A stretch of DNA of 64,000 nt from an uncultured Limosilactobacillus sp. (GTDB lineage Bacteria > Bacillota > Bacilli > Lactobacillales > Lactobacillaceae): NCBI RefSeq assembly GCF_934202705.1, contig NZ_CAKPYE010000009.1:1-64000 (forward strand), read 5' to 3'. Numbering within the stretch: the stretch's first letter is position 1; the number at the start of each line of letters is the position of its first letter. Both the position numbers and the translations under genes were made by a program. The notes beneath the pieces are model-generated. The model saw only the letters and a list, made by a program, of their open reading frames with translations, was not told where the DNA came from and searched no databases. Below, piece by piece: positions 9,022 through 17,599 of the stretch.

Positions 9022-9876
9022 TTAATTATGATTCGATCGACGATGGCCACGAATGGCCGTTTGCTCTTTCGTAACGAGAATCGATTCAACAGTCTTATCC
9101 ATTGTTTTCCGAAAGTCGGCAAATTGTAATAAGATCTGCGTTAGCATATCAATCACGTAGGTTACAGCAAATTGTGAATTAATAAAATCATAGTCGCCCA
9201 CTAATTCAGTACTTTTAATCTGAAACAGCAAGTCACTCATTTTACCGAGCACACTATTTTTAAATGCTGTTACCGCAATGATGGTGGCTTGATTTTTTCG
9301 GCTATCACGGACTGCAGAACAAACTTCTGGGGTACTGCCTGAAACAGATAACGCAATCACTAAATCATTTTGGTTCATCGTTGCACTTGCAATCGTCATC
9401 ATATTGCTTTCTGTCATTGCGAATGCCGGCTTTCCCATTCGTAAGATTCGTTGGGCAAATTCTTGAGCATTATAGCCCGAACTGCCAATGCCAAAAACGT
9501 ACACCCGCTCAGCATCATGAATCAAATTGGCAGCCTGGTGAAGTTGTTTGGTTGAGACCATTGCCATCGTTTCCGAAAGAATCTTTTGATAATAATTATA
9601 GATGTCAAGCGGCGTCGACATCTTTTCATTAGATGTCCGTTGCACCGTATCTGGGGTAACCAATGCTAACTTAAAATCCGCAAAATTTTTACAACCAACA
9701 CGCTTAGTAAAACGACTCACAGTAGCCACCCCAACTCCAGCTTGTGTGGCTAGTTCTGTAATGTTCATTTGTCGAACCAGCTCCGGTTTTTGGAGGGTAA
9801 CTCGGGCAACCTTTTTCTCCTGTCGTGGCAGGTTAATAAAGAGATTTTGAACTTTTTCCATAAAGCGTGCAGACAT
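9022..9876 (-). CDS. RpiR-family regulator of the sialic acid cluster (NanR-like)
   Basis: A 284-residue RpiR-type regulator. The N-terminal helix-turn-helix contains MNITELATQAGVGVATVSRF (about 37-57). A SIS sugar-phosphate-binding domain follows, with FGIGSSGYNAQEF and ALSVSGSTPEV. It lies inside the nan/nag operon between nanE and nagB, 21 bases after nanE. By analogy with NanR proteins of this type it probably senses a phosphorylated amino sugar such as ManNAc-6-P or GlcNAc-6-P. The AT-rich palindromes upstream of nanA are its best candidate operators. Confidence 0.85.
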   Translation of the reverse strand: MSARFMEKVQNLFINLPRQEKKVARVTLQKPELVRQMNITELATQAGVGVATVSRFTKRVGCKNFADFKLALVTPDTVQRTSNEKMSTPLDIYNYYQKILSETMAMVSTKQLHQAANLIHDAERVYVFGIGSSGYNAQEFAQRILRMGKPAFAMTESNMMTIASATMNQNDLVIALSVSGSTPEVCSAVRDSRKNQATIIAVTAFKNSVLGKMSDLLFQIKSTELVGDYDFINSQFAVTYVIDMLTQILLQFADFRKTMDKTVESILVTKEQTAIRGHRRSNHN

Positions 9877-9897
9877 CCATCATCATTCCTTACTAAT

Positions 9898-10587
9898 TTA
9901 TTTAAGTGCTTTCACAAAGCCAGTGGCGATTTGAAGCGGTCGTGTAATTGCCCCGCCAACTACCACAGCGTGGCAGCCCAAATCAATACACCGTTTGGCT
10001 TTTTCAGGACGATCAATTTTTCCTTCCGCAATGACCGGATGATCAGCAGCCTTCAAAACCTCTTTCAAGTATGCAAAATCATCATCCGCTACGTTCATTC
10101 CTTCAGTCGCTGGAGTATAACCATGCATGGTCGTCCCGATAATATCAAAGCCGAGATCATTAGCAATTTTAACACTGTCAATGCAATCCGTATCAGCCAT
10201 CAGCAACGTTTGGGGAAATTCTTGACGCATTTGGTCAACAATCTCAGCCAGTTTTTCACCATGCGGTCGTCCGCGACCGGTCACATCACAAGCAACCACT
10301 TCGCACCCCGTGCTGGCAACTGCCCGCATTTCTTTCATTGTTGGCGTAATATAAACTGGTGAATCATCATAATCAACTTTCGCTAAGCCAATCATTGGCA
10401 AGTGAGTTTCATCTTGAATTGCCTGAATATCAACGACCGAGTTTGCTCGAATCGCAGCAGCGCCAGCTTCCTTAGCCGCGCGCGCCATTCTGGACATAAT
10501 AAATGAACTGTGAAGCGGTTCACCCGGCAAGGCTTGGCATGAAACCACGAGATGCCCCTTCGTGGCCTTCAAAAAAGTATTATTCAT
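9898..10587 (-). CDS. nanE: N-acetylmannosamine-6-phosphate 2-epimerase
   Basis: Interconverts ManNAc-6-P and GlcNAc-6-P, the third step of sialic acid breakdown. It is a 229-residue TIM-barrel protein of normal length. The N-terminal segment LVVSCQALPGEPLHSS, then AAIRANSVVDIQAI, and HAVVVGGAITRP near the C-terminus are family signatures. It starts 20 bases after nanA and belongs to the same transcript. Confidence 0.95.
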   Translation of the reverse strand: MNNTFLKATKGHLVVSCQALPGEPLHSSFIMSRMARAAKEAGAAAIRANSVVDIQAIQDETHLPMIGLAKVDYDDSPVYITPTMKEMRAVASTGCEVVACDVTGRGRPHGEKLAEIVDQMRQEFPQTLLMADTDCIDSVKIANDLGFDIIGTTMHGYTPATEGMNVADDDFAYLKEVLKAADHPVIAEGKIDRPEKAKRCIDLGCHAVVVGGAITRPLQIATGFVKALK

Positions 10588-10607
10588 TATTTTAGTGCCT
10601 CTTTAAA

Positions 10608-11486
10608 TTAATTTTTTAAGTATTGTGTGTAAATTTCGCTCGCCTTAGTCTTCATTGCTGGTGTTGGCTTATGCATTGGTTCTTTAGTATAGCCAGCATC
10701 AACATCCATTTCTTGTAGCAAGAGCTTAATCGTTTGGTAAAGTCCATTGCTGAGAATCGCAGAAATCAAATCATTCGTTTGATGTTGAATCATTAAGGCC
10801 TGCTTCATGTTTCCGGCTTCGAAAGCTTCAATTTCTGCCTTGGCACGAGCTGCATTAACGTTATAGGTTGAGCCGATTGCTCCATCAACCCCTAATGATA
10901 GAGCTGGTAAAAGCATTTCGTCGGTACCAAAGAGAATCTTTTTATCTGGGAATCGGTTTCGAAGCCGTTCCAGGAGGAAGAAGTCAGCATTGGTATATTT
11001 AACCCCGATAATCTTGGGATTTTCAAATAACTTAGCGAAATTATCTAAGGATAGCGAAACACCTGTTAAAGCAGGGATAGAGTAAACAATCAAGTTTGCG
11101 TCAACATCCTTCACAATTTCATCATAGTAATATTTAATTTCTGGGAAACTAAAGTTGTAATAGAACGGTGTAACAGCGGAAATAGTTTGGTAACCAAGGT
11201 CGTTAACAACATACTTTGCTAATTCTTTTGCTTCTTGCAAATCGATCGAGCCGACTTGGGCAATTAAATCAACGTCATCGCCCGCTTCATCTTTGACAAT
11301 TTCAAAGATTCGCTTCTTGGTGGCCGTTTGCAGCATAAAGTTTTCACCAGTGCTACCACCAACATATAACCCATCAATGTGATTAACATCAATGTTATGC
11401 CGCACAATTTCTCGGGTTCCTTTTTCATTCACGGTTCCATCAGCGTTGAAAGAAGTTAATAGCGCGGAATACAATTTTTTAGTCAT
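10608..11486 (-). CDS. nanA: N-acetylneuraminate lyase
   Basis: Cleaves sialic acid to N-acetylmannosamine and pyruvate. It is a 292-residue class I aldolase of the DHDPS/NAL family. The GGSTGENFML motif binds the pyruvate carboxylate, Tyr135 (LIVYSIPALTG) assists catalysis, and Lys163 (IIGVKYTN) forms the Schiff base. I chose the ATG at 11486: AAGG lies about 9-10 bases upstream, whereas the earlier in-frame ATG at 11495 overlaps that ribosome site. It is the first gene of the leftward operon. Confidence 0.95.
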   Translation of the reverse strand: MTKKLYSALLTSFNADGTVNEKGTREIVRHNIDVNHIDGLYVGGSTGENFMLQTATKKRIFEIVKDEAGDDVDLIAQVGSIDLQEAKELAKYVVNDLGYQTISAVTPFYYNFSFPEIKYYYDEIVKDVDANLIVYSIPALTGVSLSLDNFAKLFENPKIIGVKYTNADFFLLERLRNRFPDKKILFGTDEMLLPALSLGVDGAIGSTYNVNAARAKAEIEAFEAGNMKQALMIQHQTNDLISAILSNGLYQTIKLLLQEMDVDAGYTKEPMHKPTPAMKTKASEIYTQYLKN

Positions 11487-11555
11487 TTTTACCATCCTTT
11501 GTTTAAAACAATTGCAACTAAATTCATGTAATAGTTCTTCTTCAACCGCATCCTA

Positions 11556-11608
11556 AGAATACGTTGTGAAAAATATTTTTGCAATCATTTTTTTCGGTAA
11601 TATTTTCC
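11556..11608 (-). promoter_or_regulatory. nanA operon promoter with AT-rich palindromes
   Basis: On the minus strand, TTGCAA (11579-11584) and TATTCT (11556-11561) are spaced by 17 bases. TGAAAAATATTTTTGCA (11567-11583) is a near-perfect palindrome spanning this promoter. GGTAATATTTTCC (11596-11608) repeats the AATATT core just upstream. These are candidate RpiR-type operators; binding is inferred. Confidence 0.5.
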
Positions 11609-11682
11609 AAATAATCCCGTATACATTGATACATCAGCATCTAACTCTGAAAAAATTAATTTAAAGAAAGTGCTAAGCATGA

Positions 11683-11701
11683 TATAATGTAACCGTTTTC
11701 A
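11683..11701 (+). promoter_or_regulatory. nanK promoter -10 with overlapping cre site
   Basis: TATAAT at 11683-11688 is a perfect -10. TGTAACCGTTTTCA at 11688-11701 fully matches the CcpA consensus TGNAANCGNTNNCA and covers the transcription start. This predicts carbon catabolite repression of the rightward nan genes. Confidence 0.75.
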
Positions 11702-11733
11702 GGAAATACTTAAAAGAAATGAGGACAATCGGG

Positions 11734-12588
11734 ATGAATTATCTTGCATTTGACGTTGGTGGGACGTCAATTAAATATGGAATTATTGACTCGAATTTTC
11801 AAGTTATTAAATCAGGCCAGCGACCAACCGATCATAATCACGATCAAGCAATTATTAAAACCTTAACCAGTGTTAGCCATCAGTTAATGTCGCAACTATC
11901 GATTCAGGGGATTGGAATTAGTACAGCCGGTCGGGTTGGTGACCACGGTGAAATCATTTACGCGGGTCCTACTATTCAGGAATATCAGGGAACGCAACTG
12001 AAAAGGATTCTGGAACAAACAACTCACTTGCCAGTCCACGTTATGAACGACGTTGATGCCGCCCTGATGGGTGAAGTTTTACATGGCAGCGTTAACCGTC
12101 AGCAATCAACCTATTGCATCGCGTTAGGAACCGGGATCGGTGGTGCATTCTACACCAATGGTCAGTTATTTAAGGGCGCCCACGGTCTTGCTAATTCGGT
12201 TGGTTACCTCAATTATGATCCTGACTCTCAGGAAACATTTGAAAGTCAATCATCGACATTAGCAATCCAACACCAATTAGCAGCTGTCAACGTTACCGTT
12301 CCAGAAGCTTTCCAATTAGCAAGGGACGGCAAAACTAAATATGTCCAAATCATTCAAAATTGGTGCCAGCGCCTTGGCCGACAGCTTGCGCAAATTTGTT
12401 TAATTCTCGATCCGACACAGATTTTAATTGGTGGTGCCGTTAGTCAACAGGGAGATTTCTTGATTCACCAAATTCAAACAGCCGTCCACGAATTTCTGCC
12501 AGCTGGGTTGGATAACGTTGAAATTAAAGCAACTACCCTTCAAGACCGCGCCCAATTATTTGGCGCCGTTTCACCATTCTTTTTATGA
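11734..12588 (+). CDS. nanK: ROK-family kinase, probable N-acetylmannosamine kinase
   Basis: Phosphorylates ManNAc to ManNAc-6-P, the step between NanA and NanE. It is a 284-residue ROK protein with the N-terminal phosphate loop FDVGGTSIKYG, catalytic-site MNDVDAALMGE and ALGTGIGGAF. The CxCGxxGCxE zinc motif of many ROK proteins is absent, which is common in Gram-positive NanK. I used the ATG at 11734, preceded by GAGG; the ATG at 11719 overlaps that ribosome site. Specificity is inferred from the cluster. Confidence 0.8.
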   Translation: MNYLAFDVGGTSIKYGIIDSNFQVIKSGQRPTDHNHDQAIIKTLTSVSHQLMSQLSIQGIGISTAGRVGDHGEIIYAGPTIQEYQGTQLKRILEQTTHLPVHVMNDVDAALMGEVLHGSVNRQQSTYCIALGTGIGGAFYTNGQLFKGAHGLANSVGYLNYDPDSQETFESQSSTLAIQHQLAAVNVTVPEAFQLARDGKTKYVQIIQNWCQRLGRQLAQICLILDPTQILIGGAVSQQGDFLIHQIQTAVHEFLPAGLDNVEIKATTLQDRAQLFGAVSPFFL

Positions 12589-12622
12589 AAGCGTATACAT
12601 TCTAAAAAATTTGTGATATAGT
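12586..12622 (+). promoter_or_regulatory. Promoter with cre site for the nan transport operon
   Basis: TATACA (12594-12599) and TATAGT (12617-12622) are spaced by 17 bases. TGAAAGCGTATACA (12586-12599) matches the degenerate cre consensus (W at position 10). It overlaps both the -35 and the nanK stop codon. Confidence 0.6.
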
Positions 12623-12666
12623 CAAAATCGTAATAGTTTAATCTTAAAATTCAACCGCACAAATTA

Positions 12667-12708
12667 AGCACCATGATCATCATGGCTGCTTTCTTTGTGT
12701 GTTTTTTT
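12667..12708 (+). terminator. Leader terminator or attenuator before the nan transport genes
   Basis: AGCACCATGA (12667-12676) pairs with TCATGGCTGCT (12680-12690) around a 3-base loop with one bulged C, and a seven-T run follows at 12702-12708. It lies between the predicted promoter and the next start codon. It could end nanK messages or act as a leader attenuator. Confidence 0.6.
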
Positions 12709-12738
12709 ATCCCTGCTTTTTTCAAAGAGGTGTATTTC

Positions 12739-13455
12739 ATGAAGGTATCAATTAATACCGCGGTGTTCTTGGATCAAATGAATGCAGGACACTCACAATA
12801 TGATGTTCTCCAGCAATTAGTGGGCAAGCCAATTGATAATGTTGAAGTTCGTGGCGAATTTTTCCAGAAAGATAGTCGAGATGCTGAACTAGATAAAATT
12901 AGTGAATTAGCACGGCAAAACGGTTGGGGATTGTACTATTCCATTCCTGAGGCCCTCTTTAATGATGGCACAATCAATTCTCACATTGACGACTACCTAA
13001 CCATGGCGAAGAAATATAATATTCGGCATCTCAAGATTAGTTTGGGGGACTATGGTGCATTAACTGAAAATGTCAAACTGTTGCTCATGCAAATTCCAAC
13101 GAATAACGTGACCATTTCTGTCGAAAATGAACCCAATGCTCATGGCGAAGTATCAAAAGTCTTTAATTTCTTAGACACCTTAGACGGTCACTTCGGCTAC
13201 ACGTTTGATTCTGGAAACTGGTATTGGATTGATCAGGATCCCCAAGTAGCAATGGATCAATTACAATCGAAAGTCACAATTTTCCACTTGAAAAATATTC
13301 ATCATCGTGACACCACGATGCTTAACGATGGTGATACTGATTGGCAAACACTTACTGCTAAAGTGCCTAACGGTGTCCCAGTTTTCTTGGAGTATAACAT
13401 TCCAACCGCGAAGTTATTAGATCAAGAAATCGCTCAAGTGAATGCATTACTCTAG
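12739..13455 (+). CDS. Sugar phosphate isomerase/epimerase-like TIM barrel
   Basis: A 238-residue protein of the xylose-isomerase-like / AP endonuclease family 2 TIM-barrel fold. Candidate metal ligands lie in TISVENEPNAHG, YTFDSGNWYW and IFHLKNIHH, at the expected barrel positions. The real start is ATG 12739 with GAGGTG upstream; an upstream in-frame ATG at 12673 lies in the leader hairpin. It heads the transcript carrying the Na+ antiporter and the SSS symporter. No standard sialic acid step needs such an enzyme, so it may process a variant sialic acid or related sugar. Specific function unknown. Confidence 0.75.
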   Translation: MKVSINTAVFLDQMNAGHSQYDVLQQLVGKPIDNVEVRGEFFQKDSRDAELDKISELARQNGWGLYYSIPEALFNDGTINSHIDDYLTMAKKYNIRHLKISLGDYGALTENVKLLLMQIPTNNVTISVENEPNAHGEVSKVFNFLDTLDGHFGYTFDSGNWYWIDQDPQVAMDQLQSKVTIFHLKNIHHRDTTMLNDGDTDWQTLTAKVPNGVPVFLEYNIPTAKLLDQEIAQVNALL

Positions 13456-13473
13456 TTCCTAAAGGATCAAACC

Positions 13474-14658
13474 ATGAATTATCTATTACAAATTGTGTTA
13501 ATTCTTTTGGTCGGTAAGGTTTGTTCAGAGTTTTCTTCAAGAATTGGATTACCCCCAGTCATGGGTGAACTAATTGCCGGAATCTTAATTGGACCAGCAG
13601 TGTTCCACTTAATGGCACCCAGTACCTTTATTCAGTATTTCTCAAATATTGGGGTCATCTTACTAATGTTCATTGCTGGTTTAGAAGGTGATTTAAAGCA
13701 ATTACTCCATTATTGGGCGCCTTCATTAACAGTTGCCGTTTTAGGGGTCATTGTGCCAACGGGAACTGCTTATGTTCTTTGTCATGATTTATTCAACTTT
13801 GATGTCCAAACAGCTGCTTTTATGGGACTTGTCCTCAGTGCGACTTCGGTTAGCATCACTGTTCAAGTTCTGCGTGAGATGGGGTATTCCAATACCCGGG
13901 AAAGCCAAATCATCCTAGGCGCTGCTGTCGCCGATGATATTATCTGTATCATTCTATTGGGGATTAGTGTTCAATTAATCGGTCAGCATTCAGCATCTTC
14001 GCTCAGTGGCAAAGTCATTTCAATGGTCATTCCACAGGTGCTCTTTTTCATTATCGTATTGGTAATTAGCCGTTATATTGTCCCCCGCTTCTTACAGATT
14101 TTCGACAAAATGGGCATTAGCGAAAGTCTCCCAACCGCGGCTTTAATCATCTGCTTCGGCTTTGCGTGGATTGCTGTCAGATGCGGCATGAGCGATGTTT
14201 TGGGAGCTTACTGTGCCGGCCTCGCAATTTCGCAAACCAAGTATGAAGAAGCACTTGAATCAAAGATTGAACCCATTGGGTATGCAATCTTTACTCCAGT
14301 CTTTTTCATTAGCATTGGGCTGGAAGTCACTTTCCGCGGTCTTGGTAACGACTTTTTCTTCATTATCAGTCTCATTACCATTGCCGTTCTTGGTAAACAA
14401 ATCGGCTGTGGTATTGGCGCCAAACTATTCCACTTAAAGTGGCAAGAAGCCAATATTGTCGGTGCTGGAATGGTCTCCCGCGGTGAAATGGCCCTCGTAG
14501 TGATCAAAGTCGCACTTTCGGCCGGCTTAATCAACAAGAGTTATTTCACGGCGCTAATCTTAGTCACCGTCATCACAACCTTACTTGCCCCATTACTCTT
14601 AAAAGTTTTTATTCAACGTAACCTGAATAGTCAAAATTATGAAAGGCGATTAGATTAA
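13474..14658 (+). CDS. NapA-type Na+/H+ antiporter (CPA2 family)
   Basis: A 394-residue membrane protein with about 12 helices. It resembles the CPA2 family, in length and in the GELIAGILIGPAVFH and MFIAGLEGDL segments. Asp154-Asp155 (AVADDIICII) form the paired aspartates typical of electrogenic Na+/H+ exchangers. There is no KTN/TrkA domain as in Kef channels. The next gene, an SSS symporter, starts 2 bases after its stop codon, so the two are almost certainly co-translated. A natural reading is that it expels Na+ brought in by the symporter. Confidence 0.8.
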   Translation: MNYLLQIVLILLVGKVCSEFSSRIGLPPVMGELIAGILIGPAVFHLMAPSTFIQYFSNIGVILLMFIAGLEGDLKQLLHYWAPSLTVAVLGVIVPTGTAYVLCHDLFNFDVQTAAFMGLVLSATSVSITVQVLREMGYSNTRESQIILGAAVADDIICIILLGISVQLIGQHSASSLSGKVISMVIPQVLFFIIVLVISRYIVPRFLQIFDKMGISESLPTAALIICFGFAWIAVRCGMSDVLGAYCAGLAISQTKYEEALESKIEPIGYAIFTPVFFISIGLEVTFRGLGNDFFFIISLITIAVLGKQIGCGIGAKLFHLKWQEANIVGAGMVSRGEMALVVIKVALSAGLINKSYFTALILVTVITTLLAPLLLKVFIQRNLNSQNYERRLD

Positions 14659-14660
14659 CT

Positions 14661-16163
14661 ATGCAAAAAACTGGTTTCGGGACGTTTAATTGGATCGTCC
14701 TCCTCGTCTACCTCCTCGCAATGCTCCTGATTGGTGCCTACTTTACCAAGCGGGCTAGCAAGGATACCGATGCATTCTTTAAAGCAAATAGTGCTGTTCC
14801 AGCCTGGGCCACCGGCTTTAGTATTTATGCCACCACATTAAGCGCAATTACTTTTATGTCCACTCCGGAACAAGCATTTTTAACTGACTGGTCATACTCA
14901 GTCGGTAACCTGACAATCATTTTGATCATTCCAATTTTAATTAAATACTATGTACCATTCTTCCGCAAGCTCCAAGTAACAACTGCTTATGAATACTTAG
15001 AAGACCGGTTTAGTCCAGTCATGCGGGTGCTTGGTAGTCTCCTCTTCATGCTCTATCATTTAGGAAGAATCGCAATTGTTATTTACCTCCCAATTCTCGC
15101 GATTACCTCTGTTTCTGCTATTAACCCAATTTTAATTGCACTGTTCGTTGGCGGTCTCTGTATTATTTATGCCTTCTTAGGCGGAATTGAAGGGGTCATC
15201 TGGACAGATGTGATCCAAGGCTTCTTACTGCTTGGTGGTGCTCTTTTAATCATCTTTATTGGTGCTTACTACATCAAAGGTGGCTTTGGGACCATTGCTC
15301 ATGACGTCGCTGTTCATCACAAGCTTTATTCCAAAGCCAACTGGAATCCGCACAATCTGAAATTATTCATTCCGTTAATCTTTGCAGGTTCCGTCTTTAA
15401 CTCCCTTTACCAATACACAGGAAGTCAAGATGTTGTGCAACGTTACCAAACAACTGCCACCATGAAGGAAACTGCCAAGTCACTTTGGACTAACGGGCTT
15501 TTGGCCTTCATCACCATTCCTATCTTCTACGGGATGGGAACCATTCTGTACAGTTTCTACCTCCACTCAGCAAGTTTGCCAAAGGGCTTCAATACTAGCG
15601 CGGTGGTTCCATACTTTGTAATCAAAGAAGTTCCTGCTGGTCTTGCCGGTCTGATTATCGCCGGCATCTTTGCTGCTGCTCAATCAACCATTGCGTCGAG
15701 TCTGAACGCCATTTCCGCTTGTGCAATTACTGACTTTAAACAACGGTTCTTCGATCAGAAGTTTAAGAAGGTCAGTGATGTTCAGTTAGCGCGGTTTGTA
15801 ATTTTAATCGCCGGAATTCTCGGCCTGTTAATGGCTATTTACCTCCTAGTTGGTAACCAATCACAAACCTGGAACCTCTTCTTAGCTTTCACCGGTTTGT
15901 TTGGGGTCCCAATTGCCGGTATTTTTGCCGCCGGGATCTTCACTCAACGGGCCAATACAGTTGGTGCTGTGACGGGGTTAATCGTCAGTGCTGCCTTAAC
16001 CTACTATGTCCAATCAAAGGGGATGTCACCATTTATGGTTTCATGTGTTTCCTTCCTGTCATCCATGTTGATTGCCTGGTTGGTCGGTTTATTTACCCCA
16101 CAAAAGAAGAACATCATTGGTTTAACTGCCAAAACGGTTGACCAAGAATACACTCGTCACTAA
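14661..16163 (+). CDS. nanT: Sodium:solute symporter, probable sialic acid transporter
   Basis: A 500-residue member of the SSS family with about 13 membrane helices. The N-terminal segment FSIYATTLSAITFMSTPEQAF, IEGVIWTDVIQGF and AAQSTIASSLNAISA correspond to the core and Na2-site helices of SiaT-like SSS transporters. It closes the rightward nan operon, and no other sialic acid transporter is present in the window. Substrate assignment rests on this context. Its start follows the antiporter stop by two bases. Confidence 0.8.
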   Translation: MQKTGFGTFNWIVLLVYLLAMLLIGAYFTKRASKDTDAFFKANSAVPAWATGFSIYATTLSAITFMSTPEQAFLTDWSYSVGNLTIILIIPILIKYYVPFFRKLQVTTAYEYLEDRFSPVMRVLGSLLFMLYHLGRIAIVIYLPILAITSVSAINPILIALFVGGLCIIYAFLGGIEGVIWTDVIQGFLLLGGALLIIFIGAYYIKGGFGTIAHDVAVHHKLYSKANWNPHNLKLFIPLIFAGSVFNSLYQYTGSQDVVQRYQTTATMKETAKSLWTNGLLAFITIPIFYGMGTILYSFYLHSASLPKGFNTSAVVPYFVIKEVPAGLAGLIIAGIFAAAQSTIASSLNAISACAITDFKQRFFDQKFKKVSDVQLARFVILIAGILGLLMAIYLLVGNQSQTWNLFLAFTGLFGVPIAGIFAAGIFTQRANTVGAVTGLIVSAALTYYVQSKGMSPFMVSCVSFLSSMLIAWLVGLFTPQKKNIIGLTAKTVDQEYTRH

Positions 16164-16188
16164 TTAAACTTTTCTTTCACCTCATATC

Positions 16189-16237
16189 AAAAAGCGTTTA
16201 GCAACGGTCATCATCACAGACTTTGCTAAACGCTTTT
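16189..16237. terminator. Bidirectional terminator after nanT
   Basis: AAAGCGTTTAGCAA pairs perfectly with TTGCTAAACGCTTT, and both sides end in A or T runs. It separates convergent nanT and the flavoprotein gene. Confidence 0.9.
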
Positions 16238-16238
16238 G

Positions 16239-17588
16239 CTATTTATTTAAATCTCGTTGAATGGTCATGGCTGCTTGTCGACCAAAAACAACTGTTTCCG
16301 CAATGGAATTACCACCAATTCGGTTATTGCCGTGTAAACCGCCAGTAACTTCACCAGCTGCATATAATCCATCAATCACCTGACCGTTCGCATTGAGAAC
16401 GCGAGTCATCGGGTCAACATGGATTCCGCCCATTGTGTAATGAATGGCGGGTGCAACATGAATCGCATAGAATGGTGCCTGCATCAATGGCGTTCCCATG
16501 CCCGTGTGCCGACCAAATTGTTGATCTGAGTGCTGGTTAACGGCCTGATTCCACTCATTAATCGTGGTTTGTAAATCGGTCAGCTGTAGCTGGCCTGCTA
16601 AATCATCTAATGTTTTCCCGACCTTCACGAGACCAATTTGATCGTAAAAGTCAATTGCCTGGACTCGCTGACGAACCTGTTGGTCAAAAATCAAGTAAGC
16701 ATGGTGATCGGGCAATGCAGTAATCGCATTTGATACTACTCGACGAGTAGCAAGTTCATCGACAAACCGTTGTCCTTGCGCATTAACGAGGATCGCTCCT
16801 TCGCCACGCACGGCTTCTCCAATTAGAAAAGCATGTTCTTGATCTTGCTGAACCGTCGGGTGAACTTGAACCAAGTCCAACTGCATCAATTGGGCACCCA
16901 CCTGACGTGCTAAGACTAATCCATCGCCAGTCGCTCCTGGTTGATTCGTTGTCCGGTAGTTAGCTAAATCTGGCCGATACCGCTGTATCAATTTTTGAGA
17001 TGCTCCAAAGCCACCGGTGGTTAAGACAACCGCTGATGAGCTTAATTGATGATCATGATTATCATCAGCAGTGTACTGAACACCGCTCACCCGTCCCGCC
17101 GACATCAATAAGCGACGCACCTTTGCGTTGGTAATAATGTGAATTCCAGCATCATTGGCGAGCCTTTGTAGTCCCTTTACCAGATATGCACCAACCGGGG
17201 CTGTTGATGCCGGCCGGTGTGTCCGCCGCACCGTCATGCCACCAGTAATGGTCAGATCATCTAATGGCAACCCATGCTGAACTAACCATTCAACCGCCAA
17301 TGGCGCGTGCGTCACAAATTGACGTAACATGGCGGGATCATTTAGCTTTCCACCACCTTGATAGGTTTCGTCGTAAAAATCCTGCATGCGATCCGCAATA
17401 TGGTGTCGCGCCTGAACTGAGGTTTCGGCCGCATTCATTCCTGACGACGCACGACTAGTGTTCCCGCCAACTTTGGCGTTCTTTTCCAGGACAGCCACTG
17501 TCAACCCCAACTCATGTGCTTGAACTGCCGCTGTCAGCCCCGCACCACCAGCACCGATCACAATTAAATCATAATCCACTGTTGTCAT
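16239..17588 (-). CDS. Fumarate-reductase-like FAD flavoprotein
   Basis: A 449-residue soluble flavoprotein of the FAD-binding_2 family. The dinucleotide motif VIGAGGAGLTAA opens the protein; GGNTSRASSGMN, RTHRPA, VRGEGAILVN, HYTMGGIHVD and GLYAAGEVTGG-HGNNRIGGNS follow in fumarate reductase order. It lacks a heme domain, an FMN-binding domain and a signal peptide. It therefore resembles the single-domain cytoplasmic fumarate reductases of lactic acid bacteria. Related enzymes reduce urocanate or other alpha,beta-unsaturated acids, so fumarate is likely but not certain. Confidence 0.8.
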   Translation of the reverse strand: MTTVDYDLIVIGAGGAGLTAAVQAHELGLTVAVLEKNAKVGGNTSRASSGMNAAETSVQARHHIADRMQDFYDETYQGGGKLNDPAMLRQFVTHAPLAVEWLVQHGLPLDDLTITGGMTVRRTHRPASTAPVGAYLVKGLQRLANDAGIHIITNAKVRRLLMSAGRVSGVQYTADDNHDHQLSSSAVVLTTGGFGASQKLIQRYRPDLANYRTTNQPGATGDGLVLARQVGAQLMQLDLVQVHPTVQQDQEHAFLIGEAVRGEGAILVNAQGQRFVDELATRRVVSNAITALPDHHAYLIFDQQVRQRVQAIDFYDQIGLVKVGKTLDDLAGQLQLTDLQTTINEWNQAVNQHSDQQFGRHTGMGTPLMQAPFYAIHVAPAIHYTMGGIHVDPMTRVLNANGQVIDGLYAAGEVTGGLHGNNRIGGNSIAETVVFGRQAAMTIQRDLNK

Positions 17589-17599
17589 GTTCGCCTTCC

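Noticed and set aside
12673..12738. N-terminal hydrophobic extension of the TIM-barrel protein (MIIMAAFFVCFF...)
   Set aside because: The DNA is the terminator-like leader; the GAGGTG at 12727-12732 marks ATG 12739 as the start, so there is no signal peptide.
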